64,000 nt of DNA from positions 1 to 64,000 of the forward strand of contig NZ_LMDM01000008.1 in assembly GCF_001425825.1 (NCBI RefSeq), read 5' to 3'. Made by a program: the position numbers and the translations under genes. Within the stretch, counting starts at the first letter, position 1. Every line of letters begins with the position of its first letter. This stretch comes from Rhizobacter sp. Root1238. Its GTDB lineage: Bacteria; Pseudomonadota; Gammaproteobacteria; Burkholderiales; Burkholderiaceae_C. The notes under the pieces were generated by a model, which worked only from the letters and a program-made list of their open reading frames with translations, was not told the DNA's origin and ran no database searches. Below are positions 9,074 through 18,308 of this stretch, piece after piece.

Positions 9074-9716
9074 ACAGCTCACCCGCGCCGGCCGCGCGAT
9101 CGAGCACGACAGCTTCGCGGTGATCGACCGCGAGGTCGGTCCGCACGCCTACCCGCCGCACCAGTGGCCGATCGTGCGCCGCATGATCCACGCGAACGCC
9201 GACTTCGACTTCAACGGGCTGACCGCCTTCCACCCGCGCGCGGTGACGGCCGGCATCCACGCGATCCTGTCGGGCCGTTCGCGCGTGGTCGCCGATGTCG
9301 AGATGATCTGTGTCGGCCTGTCGGCACCGCGCCTCGCGCACTTCGGCATGCGCACGCACCAGTTCATCGCCGATGCGGACGTGATCGCGCAGGCCAAGGC
9401 CGACGACACGACGCGCGCGGTGCAGGCGATGCGCAAGGCGCACCGGCTCGGGCTGCTCGACGGCGCGATCGTCGGCATCGGCAACGCACCGACCGCGCTG
9501 ATCGAGCTGGTGCGGCTGATCCATGAAGAAGGCGCGCGCCCGGCGCTGGTCGTCGGCATGCCGGTCGGTTTCGTGTCGGCGGCCGAGTCGAAGGAGCTGA
9601 TGTCGCAGGTCGACGAGGTGCCATGGATCGTGATCCGCGGCCGCAAGGGCGGCTCGACGCTCGTCGTCGCGGCCATCCACGCGCTGCTCAGCCTCGCGGA
9701 GGCCACCCCGTCATGA
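9048..9716 (+). CDS. cobH: Precorrin-8X methylmutase
   Basis: A 222-residue CobH/CbiC enzyme that moves the C11 methyl group to C12 to give hydrogenobyrinate or cobyrinate. IDREVGPHAYPPHQWPIVRRMIH contains the catalytic His region and IVGIGNAPTAL is a family signature; both are intact. The ATG lies inside the His-tail coding part of cbiX, giving a 26-base overlap, and the stop overlaps the cbiD start. Confidence 0.95.
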   Translation: MTTPNTVTEQLTRAGRAIEHDSFAVIDREVGPHAYPPHQWPIVRRMIHANADFDFNGLTAFHPRAVTAGIHAILSGRSRVVADVEMICVGLSAPRLAHFGMRTHQFIADADVIAQAKADDTTRAVQAMRKAHRLGLLDGAIVGIGNAPTALIELVRLIHEEGARPALVVGMPVGFVSAAESKELMSQVDEVPWIVIRGRKGGSTLVVAAIHALLSLAEATPS

Positions 9717-10819
9717 TGGAGAAGACCGTCAAGCGCGGCACCCGCACCGGTTTCACGACCGGTGCGTGTTCGGCTGCGGCCGCGCGCGCGGCGGTCCTGG
9801 GGCTGCTGGACGGCACGGTGCCGCCGACGGTCGAGGCGCTGCTGCCGAACGGCCAGCGGGTGCGCTTCGACGTCAACGACGGCCTGTGCGACGGCCGCAG
9901 TGCGCATGCGATGGTGATCAAGGACGCCGGCGACGACCCCGACTGCACCGACAAGGCGCACCTGACCGCCGACGTGCTGCGCCTGCCCGGCGCGGCCGGC
10001 GAGGTGGTGCTGCTCGGCGGCTTCGGCGTCGGCACCGTGACGATGGCCGGGCTCGGCCTCGCGGTCGGCGGGCCGGCGATCAACCCGGTGCCGCGCCGCA
10101 ACATCGAGGACAACGTGCGCGAGGTCGGCACCGCGCTGCTCGCGAGCGACGGCCTGCAGGTCACGATCTCGGTGCCGCAGGGCCTCGAGATGGCGAAGAA
10201 GACGCTGAATGCGCGGCTCGGCATCCTCGGCGGCATCTCGATCCTCGGCACCACCGGCATCGTGAAGCCCTACAGCACGGCCGCCTACCGCGCGAGCGTG
10301 GTGCAGGGCGTCGAGGTCGCGGCCACCACCGGCAGCGACACCGTCGTGCTGACCACCGGCGGGCGGACCGAGAAGTTCGCGATGGCCGAACTGCCCGGCC
10401 TGCCCGAGCCCTGCTTCGTGCAGATGGGTGACTTCCTCCGCTATGCGCTCGACACCGCGGTGAAGGCGAAGCTGAAGCGCGTCGTGATCGGCGGCATGGT
10501 CGGCAAGCTGACCAAGATCGCGCAGGGCGAAACCATCACGCACGCAAACCGGGCCGAGGTCGACACCGACCTGCTGGCCGCGATCGCCGCCAGCATCGGC
10601 GCACCGCCCGACGAATGCGCGGCCATCGCCGCGGCCGAGACCGCGCGCTTCGCGGCCGAGCGCATGGCGGTACTGGGGCTGATCGATGCCTTCCACACCG
10701 CGCTGGCGCGCCAGGTGGTCAGCACGGTGATGGGTCGCTACCCGAACCGCTTCCGGCTCGACGTGCTGGTCTGCGATTTCGACGGCAAGAAACTCGCTGA
10801 GGCGACTTCACATGAATGA
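9713..10819 (+). CDS. cbiD: Cobalt-precorrin-5B C1-methyltransferase
   Basis: A 368-residue CbiD, the C1-methyltransferase specific to the cobalt-early (anaerobic-type) pathway. The start segment RTGFTTGACSAAAARAA and the later GGRTEKFAM region are typical. Two adjacent ATGs (9713, 9716) are possible starts; the first overlaps the cobH stop. Presence of CbiD rather than CobF supports the cobalt-early route. Confidence 0.95.
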   Translation: MMEKTVKRGTRTGFTTGACSAAAARAAVLGLLDGTVPPTVEALLPNGQRVRFDVNDGLCDGRSAHAMVIKDAGDDPDCTDKAHLTADVLRLPGAAGEVVLLGGFGVGTVTMAGLGLAVGGPAINPVPRRNIEDNVREVGTALLASDGLQVTISVPQGLEMAKKTLNARLGILGGISILGTTGIVKPYSTAAYRASVVQGVEVAATTGSDTVVLTTGGRTEKFAMAELPGLPEPCFVQMGDFLRYALDTAVKAKLKRVVIGGMVGKLTKIAQGETITHANRAEVDTDLLAAIAASIGAPPDECAAIAAAETARFAAERMAVLGLIDAFHTALARQVVSTVMGRYPNRFRLDVLVCDFDGKKLAEATSHE

Positions 10820-12125
10820 TTCGACAGACGCTTCCCACCTGCGCCCGCCGCGCTGCCGCATCGTCGGCGTGCTCGACGACGGTGCCGCGAGCCTGGGCGC
10901 GCCGGCCCTGCAGGCACTGGCCGAGGCCGACCTGGTGATCGGCGCGAAGCGCACGCTGGCGCTGCTCGAATCGCGCATCCAGCCCGAGGCCGAGCGCCGC
11001 GCGATCGGCGGCCTGGCGGCTGTGGCCGAAGACATCCGCCAGGCGCAGGCCGCCGGCAGGCGCTGCGTGGTGCTGGCCACCGGCGACCCGCTGTGCCACG
11101 GCATCGCCGGCTACCTCGGCATGCAGCTGTGCCTGGACGCGATCGAGGTGCTGCCCAACCTGTCGACCATCCAGCTCGCCTGCGCGCGCGTCGGGTTGGT
11201 CTGGCAGGACCTGAAGATCGAGAGCATCCACGCGAAGGACGCCGGCGAATGGCCCGGCCCCGGCGCCGAGCCGTCGCATGGGCTGTACGCGCTGGCGCAA
11301 TCGCTGCGCCGCCATGCGCGGCTCGCGGTGCTGACCAGCCCCGATAACACGCCCGACCGCATCGCGCGGATGATGCTGGCCGAGGGCCTGGCCGACGACT
11401 TCCAGATCGCGGTCGCCGAGCGGCTGCTGCAGCCCGACGAGCGCATCGTCACCGGGGTGTCGATCGCCGACGCGGCACAGGCCCGCTTCGCCGACCCGAA
11501 CGTCGTGCTGCTGTGGCGCCAGTCGGCGCTGGCCCGGCCGGTGCGCTTCGGCCTGCCGGACGCGAGCTACGAGCAGCGCCATCCCGACAAGGGGCTGATC
11601 ACCAAGCTGGAGGTGCGCGCCGTCTCGCTGGCGCGCATGCAGTTGCGCGAAGACAGCATCGTCTGGGACATCGGCGCCGGTTCGGGCGCGGTCGGCCTGG
11701 AGGCGGCGCGGCTGTGCCCGGCCGGCCACGTGTACGCGATCGAGAAGAACGACGACGACGTCGCGATCGCCGGCCGCAACCGCGCGGCGCTGGGCGTTGG
11801 CAACCACACGCTGGTGCAGGGCAAGGCGCCGCAGGGGCTGGACGGCTGGGCCGATCCGGATGCGGTGTTCATCGGCGGATCGGGCGGCGAACTGGCCGAG
11901 CTGATCGCGCTGTGCCTGCGCCGGCTGCGCCCGGGCGGCCAGCTGGTGATGAACTTCGTGACGATCGAGAACCTGGGCACGGCCACCAGCACGCTCGCCG
12001 GACTCGGCGCGGAGTGGGACGTCGTGATGCTGCAGGCCTCGCGCAGCAAGCCGATCCTGCACATGCACCGGATGGCGGCCGAGAACCCGGTGTGGATCGT
12101 CTGCGCGCGAAAGGCGGCCCCATGA
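10812..12125 (+). CDS. cobL: Precorrin-6Y C5,15-methyltransferase (decarboxylating), CbiE-CbiT fusion
   Basis: A 437-residue fusion. The N-terminal CbiE part (about 15-215) is a tetrapyrrole methylase for C5 with VLATGDPLCHGI; the C-terminal CbiT part (about 245-435) is a Rossmann methyltransferase for C15 and decarboxylation with WDIGAGSGAVGLEAA and FIGGSGGELAEL. It overlaps cbiD by eight bases and cobI by four. Confidence 0.94.
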   Translation: MNDSTDASHLRPPRCRIVGVLDDGAASLGAPALQALAEADLVIGAKRTLALLESRIQPEAERRAIGGLAAVAEDIRQAQAAGRRCVVLATGDPLCHGIAGYLGMQLCLDAIEVLPNLSTIQLACARVGLVWQDLKIESIHAKDAGEWPGPGAEPSHGLYALAQSLRRHARLAVLTSPDNTPDRIARMMLAEGLADDFQIAVAERLLQPDERIVTGVSIADAAQARFADPNVVLLWRQSALARPVRFGLPDASYEQRHPDKGLITKLEVRAVSLARMQLREDSIVWDIGAGSGAVGLEAARLCPAGHVYAIEKNDDDVAIAGRNRAALGVGNHTLVQGKAPQGLDGWADPDAVFIGGSGGELAELIALCLRRLRPGGQLVMNFVTIENLGTATSTLAGLGAEWDVVMLQASRSKPILHMHRMAAENPVWIVCARKAAP

Positions 12126-12940
12126 CGTTCGGTCGATTGATCGGCGTGAGCCTGGGTCCGGGCGATCCGGGATTGATCACGCGCGCCGCCTGGGCCCAGC
12201 TGGAGCGCCGCGACACCGTGTGGACCTACCCGACGCGCAGCACGAAGACGCCGAGCTACGCGTTCGACATCGTCACGCGCAGCGAACTCGCGCCACCGGC
12301 CGAGCACCTGCCGCTGCTGTTCCCGATGACGCACGACGAGGAGAAGCTGCTGCGCAGCTGGCACCGCGCCGCCGACACCGTGCTGCCGATGCTGCAGGCC
12401 GGCCGCGACGTGCTGTTCCTGGTCGAGGGCGACTCCAGCACCTATGCGACCTTCGGCCACCTGGCGCGCACCGTGAAGGCGCGCGACGAGCGCATCGCGG
12501 TCGACACCCTCGCCGGTGTGAATGCCTTCAATGCCGCCGCGGCGACGCTCGGCCGCCCGCTCGGCGAGCAGGACGACACCATCGCGGTGGTGCCCGCGGC
12601 CTATGGCGTCAGCGCGCTCGACCGCCTGCTGCCGGAGTTCGACACGCTGGTGCTGATGAAGGTCAAGCCGCTGATCGAGGACCTCCTCGACTGGCTGCAG
12701 CAGCGCGCGCTGCTGGACGGCGCGACCTTCATCGAACGCTGCGGCGCGCCCGACGAACGCGTGCTGCGCGGCGCCGAGATGCTGTCGCTGCGCGGCCAGA
12801 AGGTCAGCTACCTGTCGCTGATGCTGGTGCACAGCCCATTGCGCATCCGCGGCGAGCGCATCCGCGGATGCCTGAAGAAACGTAGCCCGGATGCCAATCC
12901 GGGATCGGCCGCCGCCATCAACCCAGACGACCCGGATTGA
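12122..12940 (+). CDS. cobI: Precorrin-2 C20-methyltransferase with repeat-derived C-terminus
   Basis: A 272-residue CobI/CbiL methylase. The N-terminus GVSLGPGDPGLITRAAW is the SAM-binding motif, with FLVEGDSSTYATFGHL further in. The final 20 or so residues, beginning about LKKRSPDANPGS, are encoded by a palindromic repeat (12881-12953), including the TGA stop itself. The natural enzyme probably ended near the repeat boundary, so this tail is likely dispensable. Confidence 0.94.
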   Translation: MTFGRLIGVSLGPGDPGLITRAAWAQLERRDTVWTYPTRSTKTPSYAFDIVTRSELAPPAEHLPLLFPMTHDEEKLLRSWHRAADTVLPMLQAGRDVLFLVEGDSSTYATFGHLARTVKARDERIAVDTLAGVNAFNAAAATLGRPLGEQDDTIAVVPAAYGVSALDRLLPEFDTLVLMKVKPLIEDLLDWLQQRALLDGATFIERCGAPDERVLRGAEMLSLRGQKVSYLSLMLVHSPLRIRGERIRGCLKKRSPDANPGSAAAINPDDPD

Positions 12941-12953
12941 CATCCGGGCTACG
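12881..12953. repeat. REP-like palindromic element, two arms
   Basis: Left arm 12881-12905 (CGTAGCCCGGATGCCAATCC...) and right arm 12929-12953 are inverted copies with two mismatches over 25 bases. One further arm occurs at 50603-50626. The element encodes the C-terminus and stop codon of cobI and ends directly before the CbiG start at 12955. Confidence 0.85.
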
Positions 12954-12954
12954 C

Positions 12955-13701
12955 ATGAACACCACACCTCGCATTGCCATCGTTGCCATCACGAAGCACG
13001 GCGCCACGCAGGCCGCGCAACTGGCTGCGCAACTGCCGCACGCGCACATCGTCTGCGCCGAGAAATTCGCCGCCACCTTCGCCGGCCTCGCGAACCCACT
13101 GCGCGCCTACACCGCCGCGCTGCGCGACGAGATCGGCCCGCTGTTCGCGGCCTACGACCAGCTGATCTTCTTCGTGTCGCTCGGCGCCGTCGTGCGGCTG
13201 ATCGCGCCGCACCTGAAATCGAAGGACGAGGACCCCGGCATCACCGTCGTCGACGATGCCGGCCAGTTCGTGATCCCGGTGCTGTCGGGCCACGTCGGCG
13301 GTGCCAATGCCTGCGCGGAGCAGGTGGCCGCACTGCTCGGCGCGACGCCGGTGCTGACCACCGCCTCCGACGTCGGCAAGACCATCCCGGTCGACATCCT
13401 CGGGCGCGAACTCGGCTGGAAGGTCGAGGCGCCGAAGCTCAACATCACCCGCGTCTCGGCCCACGTGGTCAACGGCGAGCCGATCGCCTTCGTGCAGGAA
13501 GCCGGCAGCCCGCACTGGTGGACGCGGCCGACCCCGCTGCCGGCCAGCATCCACCGCTTCGAGCGCTTCGAGGACGTCGACCTGGCGCGCTTCAAGGCGG
13601 TGCTGTGGGTCACACGGCGCGCGATCGACGATGCGCTGTGGCAGCAGCTGAACGAGCGCCTGGTCGTCTATCGCCCGCCGGTCGACGAGGTGGCCGCATG
13701 A
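12955..13701 (+). CDS. cbiG: CbiG, N-terminal and middle domains (split cobalt-precorrin-5A hydrolase)
   Basis: A 248-residue protein matching the N-terminal and central parts of CbiG, which opens the delta-lactone of cobalt-precorrin-5A and releases acetaldehyde. Recognisable segments are IFFVSLGAVVRLIAPHLKSK, VVDDAGQFVIPVLSGHVGGAN and TTASDVGKTIPVD. The C-terminal domain is a separate ORF that overlaps by four bases. I chose the ATG at 12955; an extra six-residue upstream extension would lie in the repeat. Confidence 0.88.
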   Translation: MNTTPRIAIVAITKHGATQAAQLAAQLPHAHIVCAEKFAATFAGLANPLRAYTAALRDEIGPLFAAYDQLIFFVSLGAVVRLIAPHLKSKDEDPGITVVDDAGQFVIPVLSGHVGGANACAEQVAALLGATPVLTTASDVGKTIPVDILGRELGWKVEAPKLNITRVSAHVVNGEPIAFVQEAGSPHWWTRPTPLPASIHRFERFEDVDLARFKAVLWVTRRAIDDALWQQLNERLVVYRPPVDEVAA

Positions 13702-14093
13702 GGGTCGCGCTCGGGCTCGGCTGCGACCGCGGCACGCCGGTCGAGACGCTGTCGCGCGCGGTCGGCGAGGCGCTGGCGCTGGCCGGCGCGGCACTCGCCG
13801 ATGTCGCGGCGGTGGCCAGCATCACGCTGAAGGCCGACGAGCGCGGGCTGCTCGACCTGGCGTCGCTGCGCGGCTGGTCGCTGCACTTCTACGACGCCAG
13901 CGAACTGGCCGAGGTGCCGGTGCCGAATCCGTCGGAGACGGTGCGGCGCTACACCGGCACGCCATCGGTCAGCGAGGCGGCCGCGCTGCTGGCCGCCGGT
14001 GCGGCGCCGGCCAGTTCGCTGCTGGTCGAGAAACACATCCTGCGTGGCGACGACGGTCGCCACGCCACCGTCTCGGTCGCCCGCTGCCGCTGA
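13698..14093 (+). CDS. cobE: CbiG C-terminal domain / CobE-like protein
   Basis: A 131-residue protein matching the C-terminal domain of CbiG, which exists alone as CobE in aerobic-route organisms. It has RVALGLGCDRGTP at the start, ITLKADERGLLDLA in the middle and SLLVEKHILRGDDGRHATVSVARC at the end. Its ATG overlaps the stop of the CbiG N-terminal gene, so the pair should be made together and form a complete CbiG. Confidence 0.82.
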   Translation: MRVALGLGCDRGTPVETLSRAVGEALALAGAALADVAAVASITLKADERGLLDLASLRGWSLHFYDASELAEVPVPNPSETVRRYTGTPSVSEAAALLAAGAAPASSLLVEKHILRGDDGRHATVSVARCR

Positions 14094-14133
14094 CTCCCAT
14101 TTCGCTGTCATCACGTCAACCCAAGGAAAACCC

Positions 14134-14322
14134 ATGAACCCGCAAACCCTGCAACCTTCGATCGCCCTGCCCGTCGCCGCCTCGCGCGGCGTGATTCGCC
14201 AGCTGGCGTCCGCCGCGCTGCTCGGCATGGTCGTGCTGTACGGCGTCGCGTTCGCCGAGAGCCCGCTCGCGCACAACGCGGCGCACGACGTGCGCCATGC
14301 CACCGGCCGTCCGTGCCACTGA
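14134..14322 (+). CDS. cbtB: Cobalt transporter subunit CbtB
   Basis: A 62-residue membrane protein with one transmembrane helix (about residues 23-43, LASAALLGMVVLYGVAFA) and the CbtB C-terminal His/Cys signature SPLAHNAAHDVRHATGRPCH, proposed to bind cobalt. It lies 40 bases after cobE, with AAGGAAAA as ribosome binding site, and 10 bases before cbtA. Here it sits inside the cobalamin operon rather than behind its own riboswitch. Confidence 0.88.
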   Translation: MNPQTLQPSIALPVAASRGVIRQLASAALLGMVVLYGVAFAESPLAHNAAHDVRHATGRPCH

Positions 14323-14332
14323 CCGGGAGCCG

Positions 14333-15136
14333 ATGATGCTGTTCCGACGCCTGGTGTGGTGTGCGCTGCTCGTCGCCTTGGCGGTGGGCAGCCTGCAATG
14401 GATCGTGCAACGCTGGCAGGCGGTGCCGATCATCCTCGCGGCCGAGGCGTTCGAGGTGCAGAAGGCGCCCGTGCAGGCCGCCCTCGACGACCATCCCCAC
14501 GCGCCCGAGGAAGCCGGCCATGCGCACCACCACGACGTCGACTGGACGCCGGCCGACGGCATCGAGCGCAGCGCCTGGACCTGGGTCGCCAACCTGCTGA
14601 ATGGGTTCGCGCTCGCGCTGCTGGTGTTCGCGGCGATGGGCGCATGGGCGTGGAAGCGCGGGCTGTCGGCAGGCACGTGGCAGATCGCCGCGGCGGTCGC
14701 CGCGACCGGCTGGCTGAGCCTGCACCTGTGGCCTTCGCTCGGGCTGCCGGCCGAGGTGCCGGGCATGGAAGCCGCCGACCTGCGGCTGCGCCAGCTGTGG
14801 TGGCTGCTCGCGGCCGGCAGTGCGCTGTCGGCCTGCGCGCTGGTCGCGTTCGGCCGCAAGCCGTGGCGCTGGGCGGCTGCCGCGGCGTGGCTCGCGCTGC
14901 CGTTCGTGATCGGCGCACCGCAACTGATCGGCGACCCGCTCGGCGCGTTCGGCGGCGAGGCGCACCAGCGGCTGCAGGTGCTGGGCCGCGACTTCGTGCT
15001 GGCGACGCATGTGTCGGCGTCCGTGTTCTGGTTGTCGATGGGCGTCGTCGCCGCGCCGGTGTTCAAGCGGTGGCTCGCGCCCTTGCTCGATCACCCGTCC
15101 AGCGCTGCGGCACTGCCGACCAGGAGCCTGGCATGA
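14333..15136 (+). CDS. cbtA: Cobalt transporter subunit CbtA
   Basis: A 267-residue integral membrane protein with about five to six predicted helices, forming with CbtB a putative cobalt uptake system. After the first helix a periplasmic or cytoplasmic loop holds a His-rich patch (DDHPHAPEEAGHAHHHDVDW). Two adjacent ATGs (14333, 14336) follow GGGAGCCG. Its stop overlaps the cobJ start. Confidence 0.87.
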   Translation: MMLFRRLVWCALLVALAVGSLQWIVQRWQAVPIILAAEAFEVQKAPVQAALDDHPHAPEEAGHAHHHDVDWTPADGIERSAWTWVANLLNGFALALLVFAAMGAWAWKRGLSAGTWQIAAAVAATGWLSLHLWPSLGLPAEVPGMEAADLRLRQLWWLLAAGSALSACALVAFGRKPWRWAAAAAWLALPFVIGAPQLIGDPLGAFGGEAHQRLQVLGRDFVLATHVSASVFWLSMGVVAAPVFKRWLAPLLDHPSSAAALPTRSLA

Positions 15137-16113
15137 GCGGCAAGATCACGCTGGTCGGCATCGGCCCCGGCGCCGTCGAGCACATGACGCAGCGCGCCCG
15201 CGAGGCGATCGCCGAGGCCGATGTCGTCGTCGGCTACGTCACCTACATCAAGCTGGTCGCCGACCTGCTCGACGGCAAGGAGGTCGTGCGCAAGGGCATG
15301 ACCGAGGAGCTCGACCGGGCCGTCAGCGCGCTCGATGCGGCGCGCGCCGGCAAGAAGGTCGCGCTGATCTCGTCGGGCGATGCCGGCGTCTACGGCATGG
15401 CCGGGCCGACCTACGAGGTGCTGTTCCAGGCCGGCTGGACACCGGCCGACGAGGTGCAGGTCGAGGTGGTGCCCGGCGCATCGGCGATCAACGCCTGCGC
15501 CGCCCGCGTCGGTGCGCCGCTGACGCACGACTTCTGCTCGATCTCGCTGAGCGACCTGCTGACGCCGTGGCCGGTGATCGCGCGCCGGCTCGATGCGGCC
15601 GCGCAGGCCGACTTCGTCGTCGCGCTCTACAACCCGAAGAGCGGCCGCCGCACGCGGCAGATCGTCGAGGCGCAGCGGCTGTTCCTGCGGCACCGCCGGC
15701 CCGACACGCCGGTGGCCGTCGTCAAGAGCGCCTACCGGCGCCGCGAGCGCATCGAATTCACCACGCTCGACACGATGGCCGACAGCGAGATCGGCATGCT
15801 GAGCACGGTGCTGATCGGCAACAGCCACACCTTCGTGCGCGACGGGCTGATGGTCACGCCGCGCGGCTATGCGAACAAGTACGACATCGAGCAGGGCGGC
15901 GAGACGCGCGACGGCGAACGCGCCGGCCGCTCGCTGAGCACCGGCCTGCTGGGCTGGCTCGACACGCTGCAGGCGCAGCTCGCCGCGGGCCACACCGTGG
16001 CCGACCTGGCGCGGCTGCACGGGCTGCCGGCCGACTACTTGGCGGCCACGCTGGCCGAGCCGGTCGAGCAGGCTGCCACCGACACGACGACGAACGACGA
16101 GGGAGAGGGCTGA
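15133..16113 (+). CDS. cobJ: Precorrin-3B C17-methyltransferase with C-terminal extension
   Basis: A 326-residue CobJ/CbiH ring-contraction methylase. ITLVGIGPGAVEHMTQRA is the N-terminal motif; ISSGDAGVYGMAGP and VVPGASAINACAARVGAPLTHDFCSISLSDLLTPW are the SAM-pocket and ring-contraction regions. The catalytic domain ends near residue 245; the remaining 80 residues hold a helical piece (HTVADLARLHGLPADYLAAT) and an acidic tail, with no cysteines, so they are not an Fe-S domain as in the long CbiH60 type. Role of the extension unknown. Confidence 0.93.
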   Translation: MSGKITLVGIGPGAVEHMTQRAREAIAEADVVVGYVTYIKLVADLLDGKEVVRKGMTEELDRAVSALDAARAGKKVALISSGDAGVYGMAGPTYEVLFQAGWTPADEVQVEVVPGASAINACAARVGAPLTHDFCSISLSDLLTPWPVIARRLDAAAQADFVVALYNPKSGRRTRQIVEAQRLFLRHRRPDTPVAVVKSAYRRRERIEFTTLDTMADSEIGMLSTVLIGNSHTFVRDGLMVTPRGYANKYDIEQGGETRDGERAGRSLSTGLLGWLDTLQAQLAAGHTVADLARLHGLPADYLAATLAEPVEQAATDTTTNDEGEG

Positions 16114-16165
16114 GACCCGCGCGGGGGCGAACGATGGCCCCCGCGCGGCGACGAGTCTTTCAACG

Positions 16166-18265
16166 ATGCAACAGCGCAAGCGGCCCCCCGCCCTGGCCGC
16201 CACGGCCCTGGCGATGAACTTCTTCACCCCTGTCCCGGCCGCGGCCGCGGAGCTGGCCGCTGCGCTGCCCGGCGTGACCATCGTCGGCCGCGGCCAGGAC
16301 CTGATCGGCGTCGCCGATTCGGCCACCGAAGGCAAGGTCAGCGCGCAGCAGCTCGCGAACCGGCCGCTGCTGCGCCCGGCCGAGGTGCTGGAGACGGTGC
16401 CCGGCATGACCGTCACGCAGCACAGCGGCGACGGCAAGGCCAACCAGTATTTCCTGCGCGGCTTCAACCTCGACCACGGCAGCGACTTCGCGAGCTTCGT
16501 CAACGGCATGCCGGTCAACATGGCGAGCCATGCGCACGGCCAGGGCTACATGGACCTCAACTTCCTGATCCCCGAGCTGATCGGCGCGATGCGCTACCGC
16601 AAGGGCGTCTACGCGGCAGAAGACGGCGACTTCGCGACCACTGGCTCGGCGCGCATCGAGTACCAGCGCGTGCTGCCGGCACCGATGGTCGACCTGAGCG
16701 TCGGCGCGCACGACTTCCGCCGCGTGCTGGCTGCCGGCAGCCGACGGCTCGGCACCGAACAGGACAGCGGCCCGACGCTGCTGGCCGCCTTCGAGGCCGC
16801 GACCAACGACGGCCCCTGGCAGCAGCCCGAGCGGCTGCGCAAGGTCAATGGCGTGCTGCGGCTGTCGGAAGGCACCGCGCGCGACGGCTATGCGCTGACC
16901 GCGATGGCCTACCACGCACAGTGGACCGCCACCGAGCACGTGCCCGAGCGCGCGATCGCGTCCGGCGAGATCGACCGCTACGGCGAGCTGGTGCCCGGCG
17001 ACGGCGGGCGCACGCACCGCCACAGCCTGTCCGGCGACTGGGCCGGCAGCGATGGCAGCACGCGCACGCAGGCCAGCGCCTATGTGATCGACTACGGCCT
17101 GAATCTGTTCTCCAACCCGTCCGGCTACATCAACGGCCCGCAGGGCGACCAGCACGAGCAGGCCGACGAGCGCACCGTCTGGGGCGGCCAGGTGGCGCGC
17201 CACTGGGCGATCGCGCCGGCCGATTGCGAGACCGAGCTGACGCTGGGCGCGCAATTGCGCCACGACCGCATCGGCACGCTGGGTCTCTACGACACGGTGA
17301 ACCGCGAGCGGACCGGCACGCTGCGCGAAGACCGCGTGCGCGAGACGCTGCTCGGCCTCTACACCGAGGCCCGCACGCAATGGCAGCCGTGGCTGCGCAG
17401 CGACCTGGGCCTGCGCGTGGACACGGTGCGCGCGAACGTGACGCCGACCGGCGGCGACGACAACGTCCAGAACGGCGGCAGCGCGCGCGCCCATCAGGTC
17501 AGCCCAAAACTCGGGCTGGCCTTCGGGCCGTTCGGCGACACGATGCGCACCGAGCTGTATGCGAACTGGGGCCGCGGCTTCCACAGCAACGACGTGCGCG
17601 GCGTGACCGCCGCCGTCGCCCCGGTGCCGGCGCTGGTGCGCGCGACCGGCCGCGAGATCGGCCTGCGCGCGGTACCGCTCCCGGGCTGGAACACCAGCTT
17701 GTCGCTGTGGCAGGTGAAGCTCGCCTCCGAACTGGTGTTCGTCGGCGATGCCGGCGTGACCGAGCCCAAGGGCGCGTCGAAGCGCACCGGCGTCGAGTGG
17801 TCGAACGACTGGCAGCTCAACCGCTGGCTGCTGCTCGATGCCGACGTGGCATGGTCGCGGGCGCGCTTCGAGCAGGAAGAGGAACCCGACAGCGGTACCC
17901 ACGTGCCGAACGCGATCCCGCGCTCGGCCTCGTTCGCGCTGGCGGCCGACGACCACGGCGCGTGGTTCGGCGGGCTGCGCTGGCGCTACATCGGCAGCTA
18001 CGCACTGGAAGAGACCGGCACGCAGCGCTCGGCGTCGCTGTGGACCGCGAACCTGAAGGCCGGCTGGCGCGCCAGCGCGTCACTGCAGTTCACGCTGGAC
18101 GTGCTGAACCTGTTCGACCGCGAGGCCTACGACATCGAGTACTGGGGTGCCGCCTGCTCGAAGACCGATGGCCTGGCATGCAACGGTGGCGCCGGCATCG
18201 ACGGGCGGCTGGTGCACCCGATGGAGCCGCGCACGCTGCGCGTCTCGATGCGGGCCACGTTCTGA
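16166..18265 (+). CDS. TonB-dependent outer-membrane receptor (cobalamin-cluster associated)
   Basis: A 699-residue TonB-dependent receptor with signal peptide, plug domain (about 45-180, LLRPAEVLETVPGMTVTQHS, YFLRGFNLDHGSDFASFVNG) and 22-strand barrel ending MRATF. Position at the end of the cobalamin operon, 52 bases after cobJ, suggests import of a corrinoid or cobalt complex, but it is not a close BtuB by eye: no obvious BtuB signature, and the His-rich plug loop VNMASHAHGQGYMDL is more suggestive of metal. The substrate is inferred only. Confidence 0.85.
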   Translation: MQQRKRPPALAATALAMNFFTPVPAAAAELAAALPGVTIVGRGQDLIGVADSATEGKVSAQQLANRPLLRPAEVLETVPGMTVTQHSGDGKANQYFLRGFNLDHGSDFASFVNGMPVNMASHAHGQGYMDLNFLIPELIGAMRYRKGVYAAEDGDFATTGSARIEYQRVLPAPMVDLSVGAHDFRRVLAAGSRRLGTEQDSGPTLLAAFEAATNDGPWQQPERLRKVNGVLRLSEGTARDGYALTAMAYHAQWTATEHVPERAIASGEIDRYGELVPGDGGRTHRHSLSGDWAGSDGSTRTQASAYVIDYGLNLFSNPSGYINGPQGDQHEQADERTVWGGQVARHWAIAPADCETELTLGAQLRHDRIGTLGLYDTVNRERTGTLREDRVRETLLGLYTEARTQWQPWLRSDLGLRVDTVRANVTPTGGDDNVQNGGSARAHQVSPKLGLAFGPFGDTMRTELYANWGRGFHSNDVRGVTAAVAPVPALVRATGREIGLRAVPLPGWNTSLSLWQVKLASELVFVGDAGVTEPKGASKRTGVEWSNDWQLNRWLLLDADVAWSRARFEQEEEPDSGTHVPNAIPRSASFALAADDHGAWFGGLRWRYIGSYALEETGTQRSASLWTANLKAGWRASASLQFTLDVLNLFDREAYDIEYWGAACSKTDGLACNGGAGIDGRLVHPMEPRTLRVSMRATF

Positions 18266-18308
18266 CGATGGGTCGCGCGTCGACGGATTCGGCACTGTTC
18301 GGGCAGGG

